Assembly: GCF_026932795.1 (NCBI RefSeq)
Contig: NZ_JADPVH010000003.1
Coordinates: 61,665 to 125,664, forward strand
Origin: Paenarthrobacter sp. Z7-10
Lineage (GTDB): Bacteria; Actinomycetota; Actinomycetes; Actinomycetales; Micrococcaceae
Length of the DNA: 64,000 bases
Direction of reading: 5' to 3'
How positions within the stretch are numbered: position 1 is the first letter of the stretch; each line of letters starts with the position of its first letter. The notes under the pieces are model-generated. The model worked only from the letters and a program-made list of their open reading frames with translations. It was not told the DNA's origin and ran no database searches. Below are positions 47,696 to 55,417 of this stretch, in pieces. Position numbers and translations under genes: made by a program.

Positions 47696-48751
47696 ATGGA
47701 CACCCATCAGGAACGAGAGCACAACGTTGCCCGTCAGCTGGCCATTTTGGACGTTGTCAGCCGGGCGGACGGGGCGTCCAGCAACGAAATCGCCGCCTTG
47801 CTTCGGCAGGCGATGGAACGCCGGGGAGTCTCCACGCCACCCGGAGCCTGGCTGGATGGGGTGGTGCGGGACGCGTCCATGGGCATTTCGTATGTGATAA
47901 ACCCTGAGGTGATGACGGAAGCGCGCCGGCGCGAACTGCACTCCCAACCGGGTACAGCTGTCGAAGCTGCGGCTGGTTTCCGTGGCCCGCAGGGCCGGTT
48001 GCATCCGCCAGTCCAGGAAGTGGCCATCGCCGAGCCGGTGCCCGGGCGGAGCCAGGGGCTCCGGGCCTTCTTGGCCGTCCCGGAAGGGGCTGGTCCATGG
48101 CCGGCGGTGGTCATGATTCATGAGGCTTTTGCGATCGACGACGTGATGCTGCGGCAGGTTCAGCGGATGGCCAGCGCCGGGTACCTGGTGCTGATGCCGG
48201 ATCTGTTCTCCGCAGGTGGTCCGCGCAGGTGTTTGATGGCAACGTTCCGGACGCTGCGCGCCGGTGAGGGCCGGGCCTTCGCGGACATTGAGGCTGCCCG
48301 CCGGACACTGCTGGCCCGGGGGGACTGCACGGGGGATGTCGGTGTGCTTGGCTTCTGCATGGGCGGCGGATTTGCGCTCGCCAGTGCTGCCAAGGGCTTT
48401 GGAGCCGCCTCAGTGAATTATGGAATGATCCCCAAGGATGTGGCGGACGTCGTGGAAGGGGCCTGCCCAGTGGTCGGCAGCTACGGCGCTAAGGACCGCC
48501 TGCTGGCCAGGCATGTACCCCGGTTGGAAGAGGCGCTGGACGCCCGGTCGGTGACCCACGACGTGAAAGTGTATCCCTCGGCGGGCCACGCCTTCCTTAA
48601 CGACGCTCCGTCCGGACCCGCACTGCTCCAACCGCTGCTGAAGCTGGTGTCGGGAGCCGGGCCGGATCCGGAAGCGGCCGCGGACGCGTGGGCGCGGATC
48701 GAATTGTTCTTTCAGCAGCACCTTGTTCCGGAGCCACCGCGGAAGGGCTGA
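47696..48751 (+). CDS. Dienelactone hydrolase family protein with N-terminal extension
   Basis: A 351-residue protein whose C-terminal 240 residues are a dienelactone hydrolase (alpha/beta fold): MIHEAFAIDDVML, the cysteine nucleophile in VGVLGFCMGGGFAL, an aspartate in GSYGAKDRLL and the histidine in PSAGHAFLND. Residues 1-105 are an extra region not found in the 236-residue type enzyme, beginning with a helical stretch (EREHNVARQLAILDVVSRADGA cut here by its helix ends). It may open a lactone made by the dehydrogenase. GAAAGAAGG precedes the ATG. It is 75 bp after the enolase gene and ends the cluster. Confidence 0.87.
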   Translation: MDTHQEREHNVARQLAILDVVSRADGASSNEIAALLRQAMERRGVSTPPGAWLDGVVRDASMGISYVINPEVMTEARRRELHSQPGTAVEAAAGFRGPQGRLHPPVQEVAIAEPVPGRSQGLRAFLAVPEGAGPWPAVVMIHEAFAIDDVMLRQVQRMASAGYLVLMPDLFSAGGPRRCLMATFRTLRAGEGRAFADIEAARRTLLARGDCTGDVGVLGFCMGGGFALASAAKGFGAASVNYGMIPKDVADVVEGACPVVGSYGAKDRLLARHVPRLEEALDARSVTHDVKVYPSAGHAFLNDAPSGPALLQPLLKLVSGAGPDPEAAADAWARIELFFQQHLVPEPPRKG

Positions 48752-48785
48752 CTTCTACCACCAACTCGATGGTTGCCATACTGGA

Positions 48786-49913
48786 ATGATGTCACCACGC
48801 CCCGCAGAGACCGTAGCTGGCTCGTCCGTCCTGACCCGGACGGCAGCTGCCGCCCGAGCCGTATTGGCGCCCACCAGGTTGCAGCTGGCCGGCAAGGCCG
48901 CCCTGGCGGCGGGAATCGCCTGGTTTGTGGCACCCCTGATTCCCGGCCCCGCCGCACAGTATCCCTACTATGCCCCGTTCGGGGCATTGATCAGCATGTA
49001 CCCGACGGTGTCCAGCTCGCTGCGGCAAGGGCTGCAGTCGTTGGTTGGCCTGGCCGCAGGAATTGGCCTGGCGTTCGCGTTGGTAAGCATCGGCAAACCC
49101 AATCCCGTCACTGTTGCCATCGTCGTCGGGGTGGGAATGATCCTCTCCGGCATCCCGCGCATCGGTGGCGGCAAGGATTGGATACCGACGGCGGCGCTCT
49201 TCGTGCTGGTGTTAGGCGGCGCCGACGCCGAGTCCTTTTCGATCGGCTACCTGGTCCAGTCGGGGGTGGGGGTTGGCATTGGTCTTGCCGTCAATCTGCT
49301 CATCTTCCCGCCGCTGCGCTTCAACGCCGCTGCGACCAGCCTGGAATTTTGCCGTCTCGCCCTGGCCGCGCAACTGGAAGACATGGGCGTGGCCATCACC
49401 GAGAAGTGGCCGCCGGAGCATGCCAACTGGTCGACTCGCAACGACCGGTTGTCGGAGGCGTCACGCAGGGTCCGGGAGGCCGTGAGCGATGCGGATCAAA
49501 GCCGTAAGGCAAATCCGAGACGCCGCCTCCACCGCCGCAATATCGGTGCCGATTATGTCCACGTGCGGGCCCTGGAGCGCATCACTTTCCACGTCAAGGA
49601 CATCACCGAGGTCCTGGCCGATGCCATCTGGGAAACTCCAGAGGAGACGCCGGTTCCGGCTGACCTATGCACACCACTGGGGAACGCACTGAACACAGTT
49701 GGGGCGCTGGTGCGCCAGTGGAACGATGAGGACGCCGAGGCTATCTTCGTGCAGGCGAAAGACAGCGTCGACTTCATATCGGTCGAATACGACCGGCTGC
49801 GCTCGCCGGAGAAGGAAGTCGCGGCAGCGGCTTCGATCACCATGAGCCTGAAAAGGATTCTGCGCGGTATTCGCGGGACCCTCCCGGACGTGGCGCCGCC
49901 AGAGAAGGCCTGA
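48786..49913 (+). CDS. FUSC / aromatic acid exporter-like membrane protein (first copy)
   Basis: A 375-residue protein with an N-terminal membrane domain of about six segments (residues 30-185, with PYYAPFGALISMYPTVSSSLRQG) and a cytoplasmic helical domain (190-375). This is the half-size layout of the FUSC/ArAE family, whose members export aromatic carboxylic acids or similar compounds. The ATG at 48786 has CTGGA upstream; ATG 48789 is an alternative. It starts 34 bp after the dienelactone hydrolase stop, so it may export an intermediate of that cluster, though the link is only positional. Confidence 0.82.
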   Translation: MMSPRPAETVAGSSVLTRTAAAARAVLAPTRLQLAGKAALAAGIAWFVAPLIPGPAAQYPYYAPFGALISMYPTVSSSLRQGLQSLVGLAAGIGLAFALVSIGKPNPVTVAIVVGVGMILSGIPRIGGGKDWIPTAALFVLVLGGADAESFSIGYLVQSGVGVGIGLAVNLLIFPPLRFNAAATSLEFCRLALAAQLEDMGVAITEKWPPEHANWSTRNDRLSEASRRVREAVSDADQSRKANPRRRLHRRNIGADYVHVRALERITFHVKDITEVLADAIWETPEETPVPADLCTPLGNALNTVGALVRQWNDEDAEAIFVQAKDSVDFISVEYDRLRSPEKEVAAAASITMSLKRILRGIRGTLPDVAPPEKA

Positions 49914-49920
49914 ACCCAGG

Positions 49921-49944
49921 CCGTCAGCGGCCGGCGCTGAACGG
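49921..49944 (+). terminator. Candidate terminator after the FUSC gene
   Basis: A nine-base-pair stem with a single-base bulge (49921-49929 with 49935-49944) and a GCCGG loop lies 7 bp after the FUSC stop. There is no T run. Confidence 0.45.
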
Positions 49945-49957
49945 ATGCGGTCCGAGC

Positions 49958-50014
49958 TTACATTCCGGCCCGTGACCTGCTTATACTAAGCATGCTTTGC
50001 GTTTAATTGAACGC
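49958..50014 (+). promoter_or_regulatory. Promoter and palindrome upstream of the CsbD-like gene
   Basis: TTACAT (49958-49963) and TATACT (49982-49987) are 18 bp apart. Just downstream, GCGTTTAATTGAACGC (49999-50014) is a near-palindrome centred on AATT with one mismatched pair, at a position suited to an operator. Confidence 0.5.
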
Positions 50015-50069
50015 GATTGGCCCGGCAGCATAGGCCGGGGTCACCGTAGAAAGAGAAAGCGAGCCGATT

Positions 50070-50240
50070 ATGGGATTGGGCGACAAGATCCAGAACGAAG
50101 CGCAGGACCTGGGCGGCAAGGCCAAGGAGAAGGCCGGCGATGCAACGGACAACGAGAGCATGCAGGCCATGAAGGACCAGGCTGGCGCCGATGCCAAAAA
50201 GGCGGGCGAAAACGTCAAGGATGCGTTTAAGAACGACTGA
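50070..50240 (+). CDS. CsbD-like stress protein
   Basis: A 56-residue hydrophilic protein (MGLGDKIQNEAQDLGGKAKE start) with repeated KAKEKAGDATDN, KDQAGADAKKAGEN segments, no cysteine or aromatic residue except one phenylalanine, and a predicted all-helical form. Such CsbD/LEA-like proteins rise under general stress in many bacteria; the molecular role is unknown. A GAAAGCGAG ribosome site and its own promoter precede it, and a strong terminator follows, so it is transcribed alone. Confidence 0.8.
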   Translation: MGLGDKIQNEAQDLGGKAKEKAGDATDNESMQAMKDQAGADAKKAGENVKDAFKND

Positions 50241-50280
50241 TCCTGCTGACGCCAAGGCGTCAAAAGTTCGAGGAAAATGA

Positions 50281-50315
50281 CGACGGCGGGTACCCGGGGC
50301 GGGTGCCCGCCGTCG
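50281..50315 (+). terminator. Hairpin terminator, CsbD-like gene
   Basis: A 16-bp stem with one G-T pair (50281-50296 with 50300-50315) and a three-base loop, followed by TTCGG, lies 40 bp after the CsbD-like stop and just before the end of the convergent lipoprotein gene, so it may serve both. Confidence 0.85.
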
Positions 50316-50328
50316 TTCGGTCCGCAAT

Positions 50329-50841
50329 TCATAACTGTGGAATAACTTTCAGGCCGCTGGAGCTAAGTTCCAGCCGGACCTGCGGTTCCAGGCTGCTGCA
50401 CGTAGGTCCGCGAAATGTCACAGGTCCCGGTGAAAGCTTCGTGGTCTCGGTGCTCTTCTCACCGCCGTTGGCCGCTGTCCTCGTAACCCGGATTTCCATC
50501 GGGGAGTCACTGAATTTTTGCAACGGGAGGCGGCCTACCAGGGTGCCATCAGGAATCTCGGTCGCGGCGCAGCTCTCTGGAACCGTTTCTGAGCAGGTTC
50601 CCGACTCCGAAATGCTGCCCGCATGCAGGTCCAAGTCCCTATCGGTGCAGCGGCCGTCTTGGCAGACAGACAGGTGCACCGACTCCGTCTGTGCCGCCAG
50701 CTCGGCGGAAACGGTGAGCATCACGCCCTGAAATGTTCCAGCTGGATGGCACAGATTAGCGTCGCAACCACTAACAGCAAGCAGCACCGCCAGAGGGGCC
50801 AGCAGCCAGCGCAATCGGAGCACAACCGCAATTCGGCGCAT
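50329..50841 (-). CDS. Putative lipoprotein, unknown function
   Basis: A 170-residue protein with a signal peptide ending in the lipobox LLAVSGC (cysteine about residue 26), so it should be anchored on the outer face of the membrane. The mature part has several cysteines (SVCQDGRC, GTCSETVPESC, PTCSS) that may pair, and beta-rich sequence. I recognise no domain. It lies 38 bp after mutY on the same strand, so the two may share a transcript. Confidence 0.75.
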   Translation of the reverse strand: MRRIAVVLRLRWLLAPLAVLLAVSGCDANLCHPAGTFQGVMLTVSAELAAQTESVHLSVCQDGRCTDRDLDLHAGSISESGTCSETVPESCAATEIPDGTLVGRLPLQKFSDSPMEIRVTRTAANGGEKSTETTKLSPGPVTFRGPTCSSLEPQVRLELSSSGLKVIPQL

Positions 50842-50879
50842 ACACCCAGCCTGAATCTCGCGGGCTCCTGCGTCAAGAC

Positions 50880-51773
50880 TCAGTCCGGTAACAGCAGGCC
50901 CCCTTCCCTGCTTTGAGCCAAACCGTCCTGCAGTAATCCCTCAATGGCGCGCTCCAGCTGGGATTCGGGAGCCATCAGGCTGTGCAGCCGCCGCAGCTGG
51001 GACCGCAACGATTCGGAAAAGGTTGTGCCATCGAGCCCGTCGTCACCGAGTTCCGGGACCGGTGCGAAGAAGAGCTCGCGTTGGATCGGCATCCGGGTGG
51101 CGCGCAGCACTCCCATCACTGCCCCACGTACCTGCCGGTCCGTTCCCGCCCACGGCTGGCCCTTGGCCACATACGACGGCGCCGGCTGGCCGGCGGCCAG
51201 CCAGGCGCACTCGCTGCGGATCGGGCAATTTCCGCATTTGGGAGCCCGTGCCGTGCACACGAGTGCGCCCAGCTCCATCACTGCGGCGTTCCATTTTGCC
51301 GATTGCGCGCCTTCCTCGGGAAGGAGAGCTGCCGCAAGCCGCATTTCTGCCGCGCTCAGGGTCGGCGCTGGCAGCGCCGACCCTGAGATGACCCGGGCCT
51401 GCACGCGCCGTATGTTTGTGTCCACCACGGTTGCGCGCCGGCCGTAGGCAAAGGCGGCCACCGCGGCTGCGGTGTAGGTGCCCACTCCTGGCAGCGTGAG
51501 CAAACCATCGAAGCTGTCCGGCACCACGCCGTCATGATCAGCTGTAATCGCCGCGGCGGCGGCGTACAGACGCAGGGCCCTGCGGGGGTATCCGAGCCTG
51601 CCCCAGGCGCGCACCGCTTCCCCAGCCGGCTCGGCTGCCAGCGCCGCGGGCGTCGGCCAACGGTCCATCCATTCCTGCCATATCGGCAGCACCCGGGTCA
51701 CAGGGGTCTGCTGAAGCATGACTTCGCTGACCAGCACGCCCCACGCCGAACAATCGCGGCGGCGCCAAGGCAA
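50880..51773 (-). CDS. mutY: A/G-specific adenine glycosylase
   Basis: MutY removes adenine mispaired with 8-oxoguanine. The helix-hairpin-helix is LPGVGTYTAAAVAAFA followed by the catalytic aspartate in VVDTNIRRV, and the iron-sulfur loop is C-x6-C-x2-C-x5-C in CTARAPKCGNCPIRSEC. SEVMLQQTPV is also typical. The C-terminal MutT-like domain is short. The coordinates start at a TTG (51773) that is really the L of the conserved DLPWRRR motif; the frame continues upstream to 51887 and encodes the expected helix (LHQRLTDWFARAARD), but holds no ATG, GTG or TTG there. A CTG at 51836 is a candidate start. Confidence 0.9.
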   Translation of the reverse strand: MPWRRRDCSAWGVLVSEVMLQQTPVTRVLPIWQEWMDRWPTPAALAAEPAGEAVRAWGRLGYPRRALRLYAAAAAITADHDGVVPDSFDGLLTLPGVGTYTAAAVAAFAYGRRATVVDTNIRRVQARVISGSALPAPTLSAAEMRLAAALLPEEGAQSAKWNAAVMELGALVCTARAPKCGNCPIRSECAWLAAGQPAPSYVAKGQPWAGTDRQVRGAVMGVLRATRMPIQRELFFAPVPELGDDGLDGTTFSESLRSQLRRLHSLMAPESQLERAIEGLLQDGLAQSREGGLLLPD

Positions 51774-52020
51774 ATCACGGGCGGCCCGGGCGAACCAATC
51801 GGTGAGCCGTTGATGGAGCGCGCGGCGATCGGGCAGTATTGGGCAGCCCGGTGGGAGCGGGGCAGAGGCAGGAGAAGTTTCGATGCTTTAGTTTATGACC
51901 GCTGGCCGCGGTGCGCCGGGAGCCGAACATGATGCACCGCGTGAGGACGGACTCAGCTGCGGCGGACCGGGGGCGGCGTGGTGGCGAGCGGAGAGAGAAT
52001 CGATTACGTACTGTGGAGTG

Positions 52021-52767
52021 ATGGCTAGGCAGGGCGTCCCCGGGGACGGCAGGGACCGTGAGCGGCCGGCCCAAGGCCGGCCGGCAAGTCCACGCGCCAC
52101 GGCGCGGAGGCGTTCGCCGTCGGCGCGGGTGTTGCGCCGGCGTCGAGCCGTGGTGTCTGTTGTCGCCTTGCTGGTGCTGCTGGCGCTGGTTGCTGGCGTG
52201 GCATACTTCGTCGGAAAGTTGGGCGACGCCGTGCCGGCTGCATCGACCGCTTCGCAAAGCACCGCAGGTCCCGCCTCCACCGCCGCAGCAGCGGCGTCAA
52301 CGGAACCGTCCGCGTCGTCGCCGGCCGCCACTTCGAGCGCCGACGATACCCCTTCCCCGACCCCCACGCTGGGAGAGGCGCCGCCCTGCGGCCAGGACCA
52401 GCTGGTGGTGGGCGCATCGGTGGATTCTCCGGTTTACCCGACCGGGAAAAACCCTGTGCTGACCTTGACAGTAACCAACAGCTCGGACTCTCCGTGCTCG
52501 GTTAACCTCGGCACAAGCCAGATGGAGTTCCTTATTAAAAGCGGTGGCGATCGCATTTTCTCGTCCAAGGACTGCCAGCAGGGTGCCGAGGATCTGCAGA
52601 AAAATATTGCTCCCGGGACCTCCGAAACCGCTAAATTTCCCTGGTCCAGGAACCGCACGGTTCCGGGCTGCAAATCCGTCACGGCCATCCCCAAGCCCGG
52701 AAATTACGTTTACCAGGCCAAGCTGGGCCAACACTTGAGTGATTCAGTTCCGTTCACGCTCCAGTAG
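52021..52767 (+). CDS. Single-pass membrane protein with Ser/Thr/Ala-rich linker, unknown function
   Basis: A 248-residue protein: a basic cytoplasmic N-terminus (residues 1-45), one membrane segment (about 47-70, VVSVVALLVLLALVAGVAYF), a long A/S/T/P linker (80-125) and an external beta-rich domain of about 120 residues with four cysteines (CGQDQ, SPCSVNL, KDCQQG, PGCKSV). The outer domain (VYPTGKNPVLTLTVTNSSDSPC) has the look of an intracellular-proteinase-inhibitor or Ig-like beta sandwich, but I do not assign it. The ATG at 52021 has GTGGAGTG upstream. It converges with disA with a 12-bp gap. Confidence 0.8.
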   Translation: MARQGVPGDGRDRERPAQGRPASPRATARRRSPSARVLRRRRAVVSVVALLVLLALVAGVAYFVGKLGDAVPAASTASQSTAGPASTAAAAASTEPSASSPAATSSADDTPSPTPTLGEAPPCGQDQLVVGASVDSPVYPTGKNPVLTLTVTNSSDSPCSVNLGTSQMEFLIKSGGDRIFSSKDCQQGAEDLQKNIAPGTSETAKFPWSRNRTVPGCKSVTAIPKPGNYVYQAKLGQHLSDSVPFTLQ

Positions 52768-52779
52768 CGCGGTAGTGAG

Positions 52780-53862
52780 CTACAGGAAACGGTCCAACAG
52801 GCTGGCCTCAGCGATCCGGGAGAGACCTTCGCGGACGTTGCGGGCACGCTGTTCACCGATTCCGTCCACCACCATCAATTCGCCGATCGTGGCCGCCATC
52901 AGATTCTGCAGTCCGCCAAAGTGGTCCACCAGCCGATCGGCGACGGCACGCGGCACGGCCTTCAGGCCGGAAACCAGCCGGTACCCGCGCGGCTGGATGA
53001 TGGCCTCAAGCGAATCGGAGCCCGCCGTCAGACCGACGGTGTTGGCAATGCGGCTCAGATCGATCAGCTCCGTTGGCCCAATGTCGGCCAGTGCGGCAAC
53101 GGCCGCCTCAATGTCCGCCGGACTGGTGGTGGTCGCGGAATAATCCCTGATCACCATTTCGCTTCCCGGACCCCGGCCAACCGTCAGTTCGTCCAGCTGC
53201 AGGGAGAGCAGCCGGCCGTCCACGCCCAGCTCCAGCACGTAGTGGGCGATTTCCTCGGAAATCCGACGCACCATTTCCTGGCGCTGCAGCGTGACGGCGA
53301 CGTCCCGGACGGTGACCATCGCCTCGATCTCCAGTGCGGAAAGCGAGCTGGTGACCTGGTCCAACCGAGACCTGTAACGCTCCAGCGTGGCAAGCGCCTG
53401 ATTGGCCCGGGCCAGGACCTTCTCCGAACCTTCCAGCACGTGCCGCAGACCGTTGACATACAGCGCAATAATCTGCATGGACTGGCTGACGGAAATAACC
53501 GGAACACCCGTCTGGATGGCCACACGTTCCGCTGTGCGGTGCCGGGTCCCGGATTCCTGAGTCTCAATCGAGGGATCCGGCACCAGCTGCACGGCGGCGC
53601 GGACAATTCGGCTGGCCTCCTTGTCGCACACGATTGCGCCATCCATTTTGGCCAATTCACGCAACCGGGTGGGAGAGAAGTCGATGCCTATTTCGAAGCC
53701 ACCGGAGCAGATCTGGTCAATGGTGCGGTCCAGTCCCAACACAATCAGCGCACCGGTGCGTCCGCGCAGAATCCGCTCAAGCCCATCACGCAGCGGCGTG
53801 CCGGGGGCGACTCTGGCCAGGGTAGCCTTGAGAGCTTCTTCAGGGCTGCGAGCCATTGCCAT
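52780..53862 (-). CDS. disA: Diadenylate cyclase / DNA integrity scanning protein DisA
   Basis: A 360-residue DisA, which makes cyclic di-AMP from two ATP and pauses on branched DNA. The N-terminal DAC domain (about 1-145) has the DGA motif (residues 74-76, KMDGAIV) and the RHR motif (107-109, GTRHRTAERVA). A helical linker (146-290) leads to a C-terminal RuvA-like helix-hairpin-helix DNA-binding domain (VDGIGEQRARNVREGL). It lies 82 bp downstream of radA on the same strand; RadA is known to interact with DisA in other bacteria, so they are probably one operon. Confidence 0.97.
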   Translation of the reverse strand: MAMARSPEEALKATLARVAPGTPLRDGLERILRGRTGALIVLGLDRTIDQICSGGFEIGIDFSPTRLRELAKMDGAIVCDKEASRIVRAAVQLVPDPSIETQESGTRHRTAERVAIQTGVPVISVSQSMQIIALYVNGLRHVLEGSEKVLARANQALATLERYRSRLDQVTSSLSALEIEAMVTVRDVAVTLQRQEMVRRISEEIAHYVLELGVDGRLLSLQLDELTVGRGPGSEMVIRDYSATTTSPADIEAAVAALADIGPTELIDLSRIANTVGLTAGSDSLEAIIQPRGYRLVSGLKAVPRAVADRLVDHFGGLQNLMAATIGELMVVDGIGEQRARNVREGLSRIAEASLLDRFL

Positions 53863-53944
53863 TCCCTTCCACTGTGCGCGCGGAAGTTTCCGCGTTGATC
53901 ACCTAGGGCAATAATAGTGGGCTTCCCCGCCGCCGTTCGGACGT

Positions 53945-55381
53945 TCAGGGGCCGACAGGCCCAAGCGGGAACGGCGCGCTCTCCGGTTTTGCCCCGGAAA
54001 ACAACAGCTCCAGGGCTTCGCCAAGGTGGTGAACTTCCCGGACCGAGAAGCCCTTTGGAATGGACCCGGGGCCCTTGGCACTGGCCGGCACTATGGCGTG
54101 CGTGAAGCCGAGACGATGCGCCTCCTGGATGCGTTGGGCGATGCCAGGCACTGCCCGCACTTCACCGGCAAGGCCAACTTCGCCGAACGCAATCAGCCGG
54201 TTGGAGATGGCGATGCGTGCCTTCGACGAGGCCACCGCCAGTGCGATCGCCAAGTCCATTGCCGGTTCCGTCAGTTTAACGCCGCCCACCGTGGCTACAT
54301 AGCTGTCCTCTGCCTGCAGTGCCACGCCGCCGCGCTGCTGCAGGACTGCCAGCAGCATGGCCACCCGGGAGGAATCCAAGCCGCTGGTGGCACGACGGGG
54401 CGAAGGGGTGGAACTGCCGGCAAGGAGCGACTGCACCTCCGCCAGCAGCGGCCGCCGCCCCTCAAGAGTGACGGTTATGCAGGTCCCGGACACCGGGTCC
54501 TTAATCCGGGAGACGAAGAGCCCGCTGGGGTCCGCCAACCCGACGATTCCGTGTTCGGTGAGGTCGAAACAGCCCACCTCATCGGTGGGGCCATACCGAT
54601 TCTTGACGGCGCGCAGCAGCCGAAGCCGGGAATGCCGCTCGCCGTCGAACTGGCAAACCACGTCCACCAGATGCTCCAGCAGCCGCGGCCCGGCGATGGA
54701 TCCATCTTTGGTCACATGGCCCACCAGCAGTGTGGTCATATTGAGCCGCTTGGCGGCAGCAATCAGCGACGCCGCCACTTCGCGGACCTGGGTAACCCCA
54801 CCGGCACTGCCGTCCACCACGGCGCTGCTGAACGTCTGCACGGAATCCAGCACCAGGAGCTTGGGATGCAGTTTTTCCACCTGCCCCAGTGCGGACCCCA
54901 GATCGGATTCGGCACTCAGATACAAAGTGTCCGCCACAGCGCCGATCCGGTCCGCGCGGAGCTTCACCTGGGCCGCGGACTCCTCACCGGTGAGGTAGAG
55001 CACGTCCCGGACCTCCACCCGATCCTCATTGCGGGCAAACTTCGCGGCAACGTCGAGCAGCAGGGTGGACTTGCCCACTCCCGGTTCTCCGGCCAGCAGG
55101 ATGACAGCGCCCGGCACCACACCTCCGCCCAGTACCCGGTCCAGTTCGGGAACCCCGGTGGGCAGATAGGCTGCCGCCGTCGCATCCACATCCGCGATCC
55201 TCGGCGCCGGCACCGCCACTGCCGTTGCCGCCGTCGTCCGCGCAACCGCGGCGCCGGACTCCTCCACCGTTCCCCATGCCTGGCATTCACCGCAGCGGCC
55301 CACCCATTTTGCGGTGTTCCAGCCGCACTCTGAGCACTTATAGCCTGCCGGACGGGGTGCGCGTGCGCTCTTTGTTGCCAT
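53945..55381 (-). CDS. radA: DNA repair protein RadA
   Basis: A 478-residue RadA (Sms), a RecA-like helicase that extends D-loops in recombinational repair. It has an N-terminal four-cysteine zinc finger (CSECGWNTAKWVGRCGEC), Walker A GEPGVGKST, the RadA-specific KNR motif as KNRYGPTDEVG (commonly KNRFG) and a C-terminal Lon-protease-like domain (about 300-450, with EPAMDLAIALAVASS and GEVGLAGEVRAVPG) lacking protease activity. It is followed by disA. Confidence 0.96.
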   Translation of the reverse strand: MATKSARAPRPAGYKCSECGWNTAKWVGRCGECQAWGTVEESGAAVARTTAATAVAVPAPRIADVDATAAAYLPTGVPELDRVLGGGVVPGAVILLAGEPGVGKSTLLLDVAAKFARNEDRVEVRDVLYLTGEESAAQVKLRADRIGAVADTLYLSAESDLGSALGQVEKLHPKLLVLDSVQTFSSAVVDGSAGGVTQVREVAASLIAAAKRLNMTTLLVGHVTKDGSIAGPRLLEHLVDVVCQFDGERHSRLRLLRAVKNRYGPTDEVGCFDLTEHGIVGLADPSGLFVSRIKDPVSGTCITVTLEGRRPLLAEVQSLLAGSSTPSPRRATSGLDSSRVAMLLAVLQQRGGVALQAEDSYVATVGGVKLTEPAMDLAIALAVASSKARIAISNRLIAFGEVGLAGEVRAVPGIAQRIQEAHRLGFTHAIVPASAKGPGSIPKGFSVREVHHLGEALELLFSGAKPESAPFPLGPVGP

Positions 55382-55417
55382 CCGGCCAGCCTAGCGGCGG
55401 CCACCGACAGTATCCGA

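Noticed and set aside
37965..48751. Recent horizontal transfer or genomic island
   Set aside because: No integrase, transposase, tRNA-end repeat or clear change in base composition borders the cluster; overlaps and starts look like the host's.
54026..55333. Open frame of 435 codons opposite radA
   Set aside because: Shadow of radA; histidine/glutamine/glycine-rich product without any fold signature.
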